In this document: piece by piece, positions 23,473-30,663 of the stretch
Layout: the number at the start of each line of letters is the position of its first letter
Numbering within the stretch: the first letter of the stretch is position 1
Source: Nitrospirota bacterium
Lineage (GTDB): Bacteria; Nitrospirota; Thermodesulfovibrionia; Thermodesulfovibrionales; JdFR-85
Direction: 5' to 3'
DNA: 32,454 nt
Assembly: GCA_015484595.1 (NCBI GenBank)
Contig: WFMM01000158.1
Span: forward strand, 1-32,454
Made by a program: the position numbers and the translations under genes
The notes under the pieces: model-generated
Told to the model about the DNA's origin: nothing
Database searches by the model: none
What the model saw: the letters and a program-made list of their open reading frames with translations, nothing else

Positions 23473-25137
23473 CTAAAGCACAATCTCAGGACGGTCCAGT
23501 TTTACATTGATGGTCTTCTTTTTTCTTATATAATCTAACACGATGTCATACACTGGTGGCCCTGACTGTGGTGCCATTGATGCCCATCCTGTGAAGCTGT
23601 ACTCTGCATCAGGTTTTACTGGTTTGCCTCTTACCTTAAGGTCCTGAATCCTGTTTCCCATCTTTTCGTTGACCACGATCTTGAAATCAAGTCCCTTTGT
23701 CCTTACAATGTCTCCACCCTGCTGCCTGTATGGGTCGGGATTGAAGAGGTTATCGGTGATGTCTTCAAGGATGTCCTTTAACATGGAACCCTTCATCTTT
23801 GCCTTGTAAGTATTGGGATAAGTGAGGGCAGTCTGTGAGTATACATCGTCAGCAGTAATAGGGCCGGGAAGCACGGTTCTTCCCCACCTGAATCCAGGTG
23901 AGAAGGCAAAATCAGTATCGTAATACTCAATCAATGCTTCACAGATAAGGTCATCAAAGGTGCCGTCAAGGTTACCTCTTCTGTAGAGAACGGTTTCTGT
24001 CTTTCCTACCACCTCATTTAGTTTGTCCCTGTAAGGGGCTCTAAGCTCATCTATGAGTTTTGCTGTCTCAGGGTCAGGCTCTATCATCTCAGACATGACA
24101 GGTATGAGCCTGAAGGAGTAATCCGTTATCCTCTTTCCCTTCACTTCAAGGTCAAGCCTTGAAAGGAACTTGCCGTAACAGCCTGATGCTATAACCAGTG
24201 TGTTACCAACCACAATAGGCTTTGGCACTCCGTCGTGTGTGTGTCCACCGAGTATTACATCTATGCCCTTTACCCTGCTTACCATCTTTTTGTCCACATC
24301 CGCACCATTGTGTGAAAGTACAACCACAAGGTCAACCTTCTTTGACCTGACCTCGTCAACCACCTCCTGCATCTCCTCTTCTCTGATACCAAATGACCAG
24401 TTTGGAATAAATCTCCTCGGGTTGGCAATAGGTGTGTATGGGAAGGCCTGTCCTATCAGGGCTACGCTGAGACCGTTAATCGATTTTATCACATAGGGTT
24501 TAAATATCCTATCGCCCCAGGTTGCATCAAACACATTCTGTGCAACAAAGGGAAAGTTCATCATATCGATTAATTCCTTTACCCTCTCCTCTCCATAGGT
24601 AAACTCCCAGTGGCCTGTCATTGCATCACATTTGAGATGATTAAGCACCTTCACCATATCTTCACCCTTTGTCCACATACTGACCGCAGAGCCCTGAAGT
24701 GTATCACCTGTGTCTAAGTAGAGAACCTTATTGCCTCTTTCAGCTCTGATACGGTTTATCAGTGAAGCGATATAGGCAAAGCCACCCATCTTTCCGTATT
24801 CCTTTGCAAGGGCAAGAAAATCGTCGCTGGTATAGGCATAGGCCTCAAGGGTATGAGGTTTGATACCAAAGTGTCTGAGGAAATCCTTGCCAGTAAGGTG
24901 AGGTGGTTTCCCTTTGTTTACCCCGACACCAATGTTTGTGTCTGGCTCCCTGTAATATATTGGTACGAGCTGAGCATGACTGTCAGTTGTGTGAAGTATG
25001 GTCAGGTTCCCCTTTGGCTTGAACTCAAGCAGCCTGTCACTTGAGAGGGTTTTAGCAAGCACTGAAGGAGGAACAATCGTAGTAGCACCTGCGGCAAGTG
25101 ATAGCATCTTGATAAACTCTCTTCGGCTGACACTCAT
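23473..25137 (-). CDS. soxB: Sox thiosulfohydrolase SoxB
   Basis: The 554-residue protein belongs to the 5'-nucleotidase/metallophosphoesterase family and matches SoxB length. A Tat signal (SRREFIKMLSLAAGA) is followed by the dimanganese-site motifs TTDSHAQL, LDTGDTLQGS, the SoxB-type GHWEFTYG, VLSHNGADVD and GGHTHDGVP. A C-terminal nucleotidase-like domain completes it. SoxB hydrolyses the terminal sulfone from SoxY-bound S-thiosulfonate to release sulfate in the periplasm. GGAGG precedes the ATG by seven bases. It is the last gene of the sox operon. Confidence 0.96.
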   Translation of the reverse strand: MSVSRREFIKMLSLAAGATTIVPPSVLAKTLSSDRLLEFKPKGNLTILHTTDSHAQLVPIYYREPDTNIGVGVNKGKPPHLTGKDFLRHFGIKPHTLEAYAYTSDDFLALAKEYGKMGGFAYIASLINRIRAERGNKVLYLDTGDTLQGSAVSMWTKGEDMVKVLNHLKCDAMTGHWEFTYGEERVKELIDMMNFPFVAQNVFDATWGDRIFKPYVIKSINGLSVALIGQAFPYTPIANPRRFIPNWSFGIREEEMQEVVDEVRSKKVDLVVVLSHNGADVDKKMVSRVKGIDVILGGHTHDGVPKPIVVGNTLVIASGCYGKFLSRLDLEVKGKRITDYSFRLIPVMSEMIEPDPETAKLIDELRAPYRDKLNEVVGKTETVLYRRGNLDGTFDDLICEALIEYYDTDFAFSPGFRWGRTVLPGPITADDVYSQTALTYPNTYKAKMKGSMLKDILEDITDNLFNPDPYRQQGGDIVRTKGLDFKIVVNEKMGNRIQDLKVRGKPVKPDAEYSFTGWASMAPQSGPPVYDIVLDYIRKKKTINVKLDRPEIVL

Positions 25138-25163
25138 ATAGCGCCTCCTTTAAAATAAATTTG

Positions 25164-25988
25164 TTACATTCTCATTCCCGGGACCTCTAAGGGTAACCCA
25201 TTTGACTGGTATGTCAGATAAAGCTCAAGCGCCCTTATCTCCTCGCTCTGGTACTTAAATGGTTTTGCTCTCATGTTTTTCATACATCCCCTGATTCGCC
25301 TCTGAATAGAGCCGGCTTTACCCCACTTAAGTCTGTAAGATGGCCAGTGGTCACCATGATGTCTGTTTGGAGAGAGGAGATTTGTCCTTACCCGTTTACA
25401 TGCGTATTTCACATGACAAATGGCACAGTTGAAGTTCCACTGTCCCATGCGTGTGTAATAGAGTCTTTTGCCCTCTTCATAAAACTTCCTTGCAGGTCCA
25501 TCAATGCTGACATTAATGGGAACACCATTTGAGAGAGATTTAACATAAAGGGTCAGTGCAAGCTGGTCATAGGATTCGTACTTAAGAGGCTTTGCACCCA
25601 TTTTGTCCTTTCTGCATCGGTTAATCTGCAGGGCAATGGTGTTGATGCCCTTGATGGTGGGGTCGTATTTTGGATAGTGTGCTGCCACTCCTCTTAGTTT
25701 TTCGCCATTTTCACCGTGACAGCTGGCACAGGATTTTCCCTTTGTGCCTTCTACCTTGTGATAAAGGTCCTCTCCATCGTCAAGCATTAATTCAGCAGGA
25801 TTTCCCTCTTCTGCCATCTCCTGTGTCGAATTACCATAGAAGTTAAGGTAAATCTTTTCGTATTCCTCATAGGTGCAGTTAGGCGTGTACTCTTTAATAT
25901 CATCGCCAGCTTTGACAATCTTTGAGAAGGTAATCGGCACAAGGAGTATGGCAAGGCATAATAGCAGCTTCATTATCTTTCCATGCAT
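25164..25988 (-). CDS. soxA: Dihaem cytochrome SoxA
   Basis: The 274-residue exported protein has two CXXCH haem sites, CASCH (87-91) and CAICH (188-192). C235 in RRIRGCMKNMRAKPF corresponds to the persulfide-modified cysteine ligand of the catalytic haem. Repeated ...RCRKDKMGAKPLKYES and ...GCMKNMRAKPFKYQS segments show the family's internal duplication. With SoxX it conjugates thiosulfate oxidatively to SoxY. SoxA is dihaem here, unlike monohaem variants. Confidence 0.96.
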   Translation of the reverse strand: MHGKIMKLLLCLAILLVPITFSKIVKAGDDIKEYTPNCTYEEYEKIYLNFYGNSTQEMAEEGNPAELMLDDGEDLYHKVEGTKGKSCASCHGENGEKLRGVAAHYPKYDPTIKGINTIALQINRCRKDKMGAKPLKYESYDQLALTLYVKSLSNGVPINVSIDGPARKFYEEGKRLYYTRMGQWNFNCAICHVKYACKRVRTNLLSPNRHHGDHWPSYRLKWGKAGSIQRRIRGCMKNMRAKPFKYQSEEIRALELYLTYQSNGLPLEVPGMRM

Positions 25989-26006
25989 TGTATAACCTCC
26001 TCGGCT

Positions 26007-26342
26007 TTATTGTGGTTTAATCTGAACAGTTTTCTCAAACTGTTTCCCTTTGATGTCTTTCCAGACAATCTTTAGTGGAGCAGCCTTGTCAGCCTTCAGA
26101 TAAAATGTCATAAAGGGGTTTGCACTAACTGCAATAGTCCACTCCATGTGGGTAATTAGCTCTCCACCATAGTACACACTTACATCGTTTATGTAGTATG
26201 CTGGAATCCTCTTTCCGGTCTTTTTGTTCTTACGAAAACCTGTCTCCATTGGATGAGTAATTAATGCCTTAACAGGAATTACATCCCCTTTGTGATATCT
26301 CCTTGGTAGCCTGATTTTTATTTTTCCTATTCCTTTTGCCAT
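26007..26342 (-). CDS. soxZ: Sulfur-carrier complex subunit SoxZ
   Basis: The 111-residue protein has no signal peptide. It shows the SoxZ pattern KIRLPRRYHKGDVIPVKALITHPMETGFR and YYINDVSVYYGGELI. SoxZ forms the SoxYZ heterodimer and is exported with SoxY through the Tat system. It lies 28 nt after soxY and 18 nt before soxA. Confidence 0.96.
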   Translation of the reverse strand: MAKGIGKIKIRLPRRYHKGDVIPVKALITHPMETGFRKNKKTGKRIPAYYINDVSVYYGGELITHMEWTIAVSANPFMTFYLKADKAAPLKIVWKDIKGKQFEKTVQIKPQ

Positions 26343-26370
26343 GTTTCCTCCTTATTTTTTAAATTCTTTT

Positions 26371-26865
26371 TTATCCTCCACAACCACCGATGGTTACTTT
26401 GACCATCTTCTTAGCACCATAGAGTTCACCTTTGTTGGTCTCCATTATGACTCTTACATTTGAGGTCTTACGCATCTTGATTCTCAGAGAAAGGGCGGCC
26501 TTTCCGTTTGCTGGAGTAAGCTCTGCACTTGCCGTGAAGGGATGGAAGTTTTTGTCCACAAAGATGTATATCTTTTTTACATAATGGTCCTTTTGCATTG
26601 GCAGGTCTGATTTGATCGTAATTGGAACCACTGCACCGTTTTCTGCAATTATCGGGGTTTTGAGCTTTACTCGTGAGTAGTTGATCTTTCTGCCGTCAAA
26701 GAATTTTTTAAGCACATCCCTTATGTCTTCTTTTTCAGGTTTTGCAGCCTCTGCAACTGAGGATTTAAACAGACCATCGACTGATGGAGATGCTATAATG
26801 GCGCCAGCTGCAAGCCCTGTCATTAAAAGAAATTGTCTTCTGGATATCCTTTTTAGCTCTTTCAT
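26371..26865 (-). CDS. soxY: Sulfur-carrier protein SoxY
   Basis: The 164-residue protein begins with a Tat signal (ISRRQFLLMTGLAAGAII) and ends in the diagnostic GGCGG swinging arm, whose cysteine carries the sulfur intermediate. The middle is the SoxY immunoglobulin-like domain (VPITIKSDLPMQKDHYVKKI). SoxY carries thiosulfate-derived sulfur between SoxAX and SoxB. Without SoxCD the sulfane sulfur would stay on SoxY or be passed elsewhere. Confidence 0.97.
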   Translation of the reverse strand: MKELKRISRRQFLLMTGLAAGAIIASPSVDGLFKSSVAEAAKPEKEDIRDVLKKFFDGRKINYSRVKLKTPIIAENGAVVPITIKSDLPMQKDHYVKKIYIFVDKNFHPFTASAELTPANGKAALSLRIKMRKTSNVRVIMETNKGELYGAKKMVKVTIGGCGG

Positions 26866-26915
26866 GTTTCCTCCTTAATAACTTATGTGTTTCTCTGTTT
26901 TTAAAAGAAGTTTTC

Positions 26916-27308
26916 TCACTTAGTTGTTTTCTTGAGAGAATAGAGGTAATCTACAACAGCTTCGATCTGCTCCGGGGTAAGTATCTTGTTTGGTCCAAAG
27001 GGTGGCATGATGGTGTCAGGATTGAACTTTCTTGCATCGTAAACCCACTGCCTGACTATGTCTCTGTCTGCCTCAGTGAAATGCTTCATCACTTCCACAA
27101 GATTTGGGCCAACATTTCCAGGTGATTCCACATCCGGCAGATAGTGGCAGGACACACAGTTTCCAAGTTTCCTGGTAGTGCAGATCTTTCTACCCTCTTT
27201 GAGTTTGTCAGAGGCAGAAAAAACCTGCGAAACTGATAGGGTTAAGAGGAAAGCCACTGCCATCACCATCACCGTCAGGGTTTTTAAAGCCTTTGTGTCT
27301 TTTTGCAT
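26916..27308 (-). CDS. soxX: Monohaem cytochrome SoxX
   Basis: The 130-residue protein has a signal peptide (TVMVMAVAFLLTLSVSQVFS), one haem site CVSCH and a distal methionine in DTIMPPFG. The SoxX pattern RKLGNCVSCHYLPDVESPGNVGPNL is clear. SoxX is the electron-accepting subunit of SoxAX. It follows the thioredoxin gene by 24 nt. Confidence 0.94.
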   Translation of the reverse strand: MQKDTKALKTLTVMVMAVAFLLTLSVSQVFSASDKLKEGRKICTTRKLGNCVSCHYLPDVESPGNVGPNLVEVMKHFTEADRDIVRQWVYDARKFNPDTIMPPFGPNKILTPEQIEAVVDYLYSLKKTTK

Positions 27309-27332
27309 CCTCGCACCTCCTTTCTAATTTTT

Positions 27333-27722
27333 TTATTTACAGTTGCTGCTTCTAAGCCTCACATAGTTACAGAGGATATCTTTGAAATCCTCTTTGGTCA
27401 ATAGCCCTGGGACTCTGAAAATCTCGTGTCCCTTTGCATCTACAAATACAACCGTAGGGACCCCCTTTACATTATATAGCCTCGTTACCTCACGCTCTGT
27501 CTTTTTGTCATAAACAAGTTTTTTTCCTGTTACATTTATCTTTTTTATTTCCGTGTTTGAAAGGATGTTTCTTATGTCTTTGTCTTCAAGGACCTTTTCC
27601 ATTTTTTTGCACCATCTGCAGTTGTTAACATAGAAATAAAGCATCCTCACTTCTTTTGCAAAAATTGTTGTCTCTGTAATAACCAATATAACGGCTATCA
27701 GAAAAAATTTCCATATTTTCAT
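27333..27722 (-). CDS. soxW: Periplasmic thioredoxin-like protein, SoxW-type
   Basis: The 129-residue protein has a signal peptide (KFFLIAVILVITETTIFA), a thioredoxin-fold CRWC motif near residues 35-38 and the cis-proline VKGVPTVVF. SoxW-like thioredoxins keep the SoxY cysteine or other Sox thiols reduced. It is the first gene of the sox operon. The sigma-54 promoter at 27735-27749 places the transcription start within a few bases of the ATG, so the mRNA may be leaderless. The gene symbol is assigned by context and fold. Confidence 0.8.
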   Translation of the reverse strand: MKIWKFFLIAVILVITETTIFAKEVRMLYFYVNNCRWCKKMEKVLEDKDIRNILSNTEIKKINVTGKKLVYDKKTEREVTRLYNVKGVPTVVFVDAKGHEIFRVPGLLTKEDFKDILCNYVRLRSSNCK

Positions 27723-27734
27723 GTTAATAGATTA

Positions 27735-27749
27735 GCAATGATTATGCCA
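27735..27749 (-). promoter_or_regulatory. Sigma-54 (-24/-12) promoter of the sox operon
   Basis: The minus strand reads TGGCAT-AATCA-TTGC, a full TGGCAY-N5-TTGC match. The predicted start (about 27723-27725) is one to three bases before the soxW ATG. Confidence 0.8.
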
Positions 27750-27842
27750 GAACCAATAATTATTCTAACTTATTGAAATTAAATGAAAATTTACCATCAT
27801 GGCCAGAATTTTACAGAGCATGATAATTTTTCTGTCCCTTTT

Positions 27843-27870
27843 TGCACACCTGTTATTTAAGAGGTGTACA
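27843..27870. promoter_or_regulatory. Inverted repeat upstream of the sox promoter (candidate activator site)
   Basis: TTGCACACCT and AGGTGTACA form inverted arms (one mismatch over nine positions) around GTTATTTAAG-type spacer DNA, centred about 108 nt upstream of the -24 box. Each half contains TGTRCA, as in the palindrome at 18980-18995. The remaining DNA from 27723 to 27907 is AT-rich without other features. Confidence 0.5.
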
Positions 27871-27907
27871 TTTTTGAACTTATATTTGATGGGAAATTCA
27901 GAGGGTA

Positions 27908-28075
27908 TTATTCAGAGGGGACTATCTCTTCAATTTGCATAACAGGTATGGTAAGCCAGCCTGACTCAGATTTGAGATAAACCTCCTGCTCGTTTATCTC
28001 TACGAGCCTGCCCGTGTAGGTAATACCATTTGCATGAACGGTTACGTTTTTACCTATCATCTCGTAAGGAAACAT
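27908..28075 (-). CDS. Conserved-looking 55-residue protein, Sm-like beta fold predicted
   Basis: This gene is below the ORF-track cutoff. The frame reads MFPYEMIGKNVTVHANG, ITYTGRLVEINEQEVYLK, then SESGWLTIPVMQIEEIV and SE before TAA. Alternating strands with G-K-x-V-x-V...G-x-L-V-E-I...V-Y-L-K look like a small five-strand barrel of the Sm/Hfq or SH3 type. I recall similar short proteins in delta-proteobacteria-like genomes but cannot confirm this. No Shine-Dalgarno is present; TATAAT ends six bases before the ATG. It lies upstream of the sox operon on the same strand, with its own likely promoter. Confidence 0.65.
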   Translation of the reverse strand: MFPYEMIGKNVTVHANGITYTGRLVEINEQEVYLKSESGWLTIPVMQIEEIVPSE

Positions 28076-28108
28076 GGGTATATTATAACCAAAAGAGATT
28101 TGGTTTGT

Positions 28109-28216
28109 GTGTTAATCGCGTTGATTGCGTTATTTGCGTTTATTGCGTTAATCGAGTTCATTGCGTTTATTGCGTTCTTTGCGTTGATAGCGTTTATTGC
28201 GTTAGTAGAGTTTGTT
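28109..28216 (+). repeat. Twelve copies of a 9-nt tandem repeat (GCGTTNATT type)
   Basis: The stretch divides exactly into 9-mers such as gcgttgatt, gcgttattt, gcgtttatt, gcgttaatc and gagttcatt. This is the reverse complement of the family at 5045-5125. It is followed at 28265-28320 by ACTAAACATT...ACTCAAGAGTGAAAACTAAACC, which also follows the other array in the same relative orientation. The region 28217-28355 holds only these low-complexity blocks and a ctacacgcta/ctatacgcta repeat. Confidence 0.9.
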
Positions 28217-28355
28217 GAGGTTGGGGGGTGTGGTTAGTGTTTAATTTTGAATTTTGAGTGTTGAGTTAATGGTTTTTTAATAGCCACTAAACATTATTTA
28301 CTCAAGAGTGAAAACTAAACCTACACGCTACTCCCTACACGCTATACGCTAATTA

Positions 28356-28716
28356 GGGAGTTTGAGGGGGGCCTCAAAGGGGGTTTACCCCCTTTTGAAA
28401 ACCCCCGAAATAAGGAACAAAATAAATTTATCAAATTATTGGGGGAGTTTGAGGGGACGAGGTCCCTCAAAGGGGCTTCGCCCCTTTGGAACCCCAAATA
28501 ATGAAAAATTTTTAACCATATCGGGGAGTTTGAGGGACGAAGTCCCTTCAAAGGGGCTATGCCCCTTTGAAACCCCAAATAAGGATTAATAATTTAAACA
28601 TATTTGGGGAGTTTGAGGGGCAAAGCCCCTCAAAGGGGTTTCACCCCTTTGAAACCCCAAATAAGGATTAATAATTTAACCATATTGGGGAGTTTGAGGG
28701 GGCGGAGCCCCCTCAA
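28356..28716. repeat. Array of four and a half ~82-nt double-hairpin repeat units
   Basis: Units begin at about 28356, 28442, 28523, 28606 and 28687 (last one truncated). Each reads (T)TGGGGAGTTTGAGGG...CCCTCAAAGGGG...CCCCTTTGAAACCCCAA, then an AT-rich linker ATAAGGATTAATAATTTAACCATAT. Two hairpins sit inside an outer TTGGGG/CCCCAA pairing, a three-way junction. The final half unit forms a perfect GC-rich hairpin eight bases after the flgE stop and may act as that operon's 3' end. The overlapping ORFs (28342-28589) are repeat translations. Confidence 0.9.
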
Positions 28717-28723
28717 TGCCCTG

Positions 28724-30031
28724 CTAACGCTTCAGATTTACCAGTTCCTGAAGGAGGTTGTCAGTAGTTGTTACAATCCTTGAGTTTGCCTGAAATCCTC
28801 TCTGTGCTGAAATCATGGTGATAAACTCCTCTGCAAGGTCAACATTACTTAGCTCAAGGGAGTTACTAAGCACCCTGCCAAAACCAGAGTTAGCTGGTTC
28901 GCCTATTACCGGCTGTCCTGAGGCATAGGACTCAGCAAAGAGGTTTCTACCAAGTTTTACCAGTTCCTGAGGTGCAACGAACTTTGCAAGTGCAACCTGG
29001 GCAAGTGGTTTTGTCTGTCCATTGGTGAATATTCCTGTGATGAGACCATCCTCTGATATGTTCAATGTGGTTAGTGAGCCTGCTGTATAGCCATCCTGAT
29101 TTATAAACAGTGTTGTAGAGTCTGTACCAAACTGTGTGGTTGCATCCAGACCATCTCCACCATCGGTGGTAATACTCGTGCCAAAGTCAAAGTCGATCGC
29201 CTGTGCTGCTGTGGCTCCGTTAAAGTCTATACCAGTGCCACCAGTGTTGTAGTAAGTTATGGCACTTTCTGTATCAAGTGCACCATTTGTATCAAAGGTA
29301 ATGGTGCCTGATGCAACCAGTGCTGAGGTCCCGTCAGTTGATACTACAGTTGAAGAAACCTCAGAGGCATCTGCTACTGCATTCCAGTTCCAGGTGTTTG
29401 CAGCCGTTTTAGTGAAATAGACCGTTAAATTATGAGAGTTGCCAAGAGAGTCAAATACAGTAACGGTAATGTTAAAGTTGGATGTGCTGTTTCTGTTATT
29501 TATGTTGAATCCACCTGCAATTGTCTGGCTTTCAGAACTTAGGTTTGCTGCAATTAAAACCTTGGTAGTGGCATTTGGTGGGCTGTTTACGGCAGATATG
29601 TTGATGTCGTCAATAACGCCTGTGGCCTGACCAGTATTGGTAAACTGGTAACCCTGAATCCTGTATCCATCGGGGTTTACGATGTAGCCGTCCTTGTCCA
29701 CCTTGAACTGTCCTGCCCTTGTGTAGTAAGTAGCGTCTTTGTCTTTTACGATAAAAAAGCCATCCCCATCAATAGCCATGTCAAGGGCATTGGAGGTTGT
29801 TTCAAAGGAGCCCTGGTTAAATATTGGTGAGACATCTGTTACGATAACTCCTCGTCCTATCTGTGAGTTTCCACCAATACCCGTGATTGCCCTGCTCAAG
29901 ACATCTCCAAAGCTTACCCTGCTTCGTTTAAAACCAATGGTGTTCATGTTTGCCACATTGTCACCGATTACTGAAAGTGAAACACCATTTGCATTTAGAC
30001 CACTGATTGCTGAAAAAAGCGAGGATAACAT
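28724..30031 (-). CDS. flgE: Flagellar hook protein FlgE
   Basis: I start at the ATG at 30031, with GGAGGTG upstream, rather than the track's GTG three codons earlier. The 435-residue protein has the N-terminal rod/hook motif SLFSAISGLNANGVSLSVIGDNVANMNTIGFK. It has the FlgE D2-type insert (NITVTVFDSLGNSHNLTVYF) and the C-terminal SNSLELSNVDLAEEFITMISAQRGFQAN. Terminal helices polymerise into the hook. The start is two bases after the flgD stop, and the gene ends the fliK-flgD-flgE run. Confidence 0.96.
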   Translation of the reverse strand: MLSSLFSAISGLNANGVSLSVIGDNVANMNTIGFKRSRVSFGDVLSRAITGIGGNSQIGRGVIVTDVSPIFNQGSFETTSNALDMAIDGDGFFIVKDKDATYYTRAGQFKVDKDGYIVNPDGYRIQGYQFTNTGQATGVIDDINISAVNSPPNATTKVLIAANLSSESQTIAGGFNINNRNSTSNFNITVTVFDSLGNSHNLTVYFTKTAANTWNWNAVADASEVSSTVVSTDGTSALVASGTITFDTNGALDTESAITYYNTGGTGIDFNGATAAQAIDFDFGTSITTDGGDGLDATTQFGTDSTTLFINQDGYTAGSLTTLNISEDGLITGIFTNGQTKPLAQVALAKFVAPQELVKLGRNLFAESYASGQPVIGEPANSGFGRVLSNSLELSNVDLAEEFITMISAQRGFQANSRIVTTTDNLLQELVNLKR

Positions 30032-30032
30032 T

Positions 30033-30653
30033 TTATGCACCTCCCTGAGTGATGGTCTTTATCTCTCCGAGGGAAACCCTCGATCCATTTTCAAGGATTA
30101 AATAGGTGGTATCTTCTGAAAGGTCAATACCTGTAATCAACGATTCAACCTCTGTGGGCACAGCAGTTGACTGTCCCTCTTTGTCAATACCAATAAGTTC
30201 AACCTTGTAAACACCCTGTGGGACCTGATTGCCTGATGAATCGGTTCCATCCCATTGGTAGGTTCTGTTTCCAGCCTGAGCTGGACCAAGGTCAATACTC
30301 TTAACCAGTTCGCCACTTTGATTGTAGATGTTTAGTGTGAGAGAGTTAAGGGGCTGGTCAACATTGTAGCTAAACTCAACAGGGGTCCCCTTGTAATTAA
30401 TCCTGTCGCCCTCAGAGCGAACATATCTTCCAATCAGGTTGGTAAATACAGACTGGTTTAGCCCCTTCTGAATTTCTTTGAGACTGTCAATGTTTTCGTT
30501 AATGTGGATAAGCTGCTCAAGTGAACTGAATTGAGCAAGCTGTGCCGTGAACTCCTTGCTTTCCAATGGATTAAGTGGGTCTTGGTACTGAAGCTGCTTT
30601 GTAAAAAGCCTGAGAAACTCATCCCTGCTTACCGTGTTGGTAATACTGTTCAT
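30033..30653 (-). CDS. flgD: Flagellar hook capping protein FlgD
   Basis: The 206-residue protein has the FlgD N-terminal signature (DEFLRLFTKQLQYQDPLNPLESKEFTAQLAQFSSLEQL). A FlgD Ig-like/Tudor region follows (SLTLNIYNQSGELVKSI, GNRTYQWDGTDSSGNQVPQG). FlgD caps the growing hook and is removed when FlgE assembly finishes. It lies ten bases after fliK and is translationally close to flgE. Confidence 0.96.
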   Translation of the reverse strand: MNSITNTVSRDEFLRLFTKQLQYQDPLNPLESKEFTAQLAQFSSLEQLIHINENIDSLKEIQKGLNQSVFTNLIGRYVRSEGDRINYKGTPVEFSYNVDQPLNSLTLNIYNQSGELVKSIDLGPAQAGNRTYQWDGTDSSGNQVPQGVYKVELIGIDKEGQSTAVPTEVESLITGIDLSEDTTYLILENGSRVSLGEIKTITQGGA

Positions 30654-30663
30654 AGTGCCTCCT

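Noticed and set aside
28034-28237. 67-aa and 62-aa plus-strand ORFs (28030-28237) resembling membrane peptides
   Set aside because: They read through the second 9-nt array and overlap the better-supported 55-residue gene on the opposite strand.
28342-28589. ORFs of 75-78 aa with GFQRG.APL-type sequences
   Set aside because: Both strands are open only because the 82-nt hairpin units are translated; this is a known source of false hypothetical proteins.
28356-28716. Possible CRISPR array
   Set aside because: The repeated part is the long hairpin unit, the spacers are near-identical AT-rich linkers rather than unique, and no cas gene is present.
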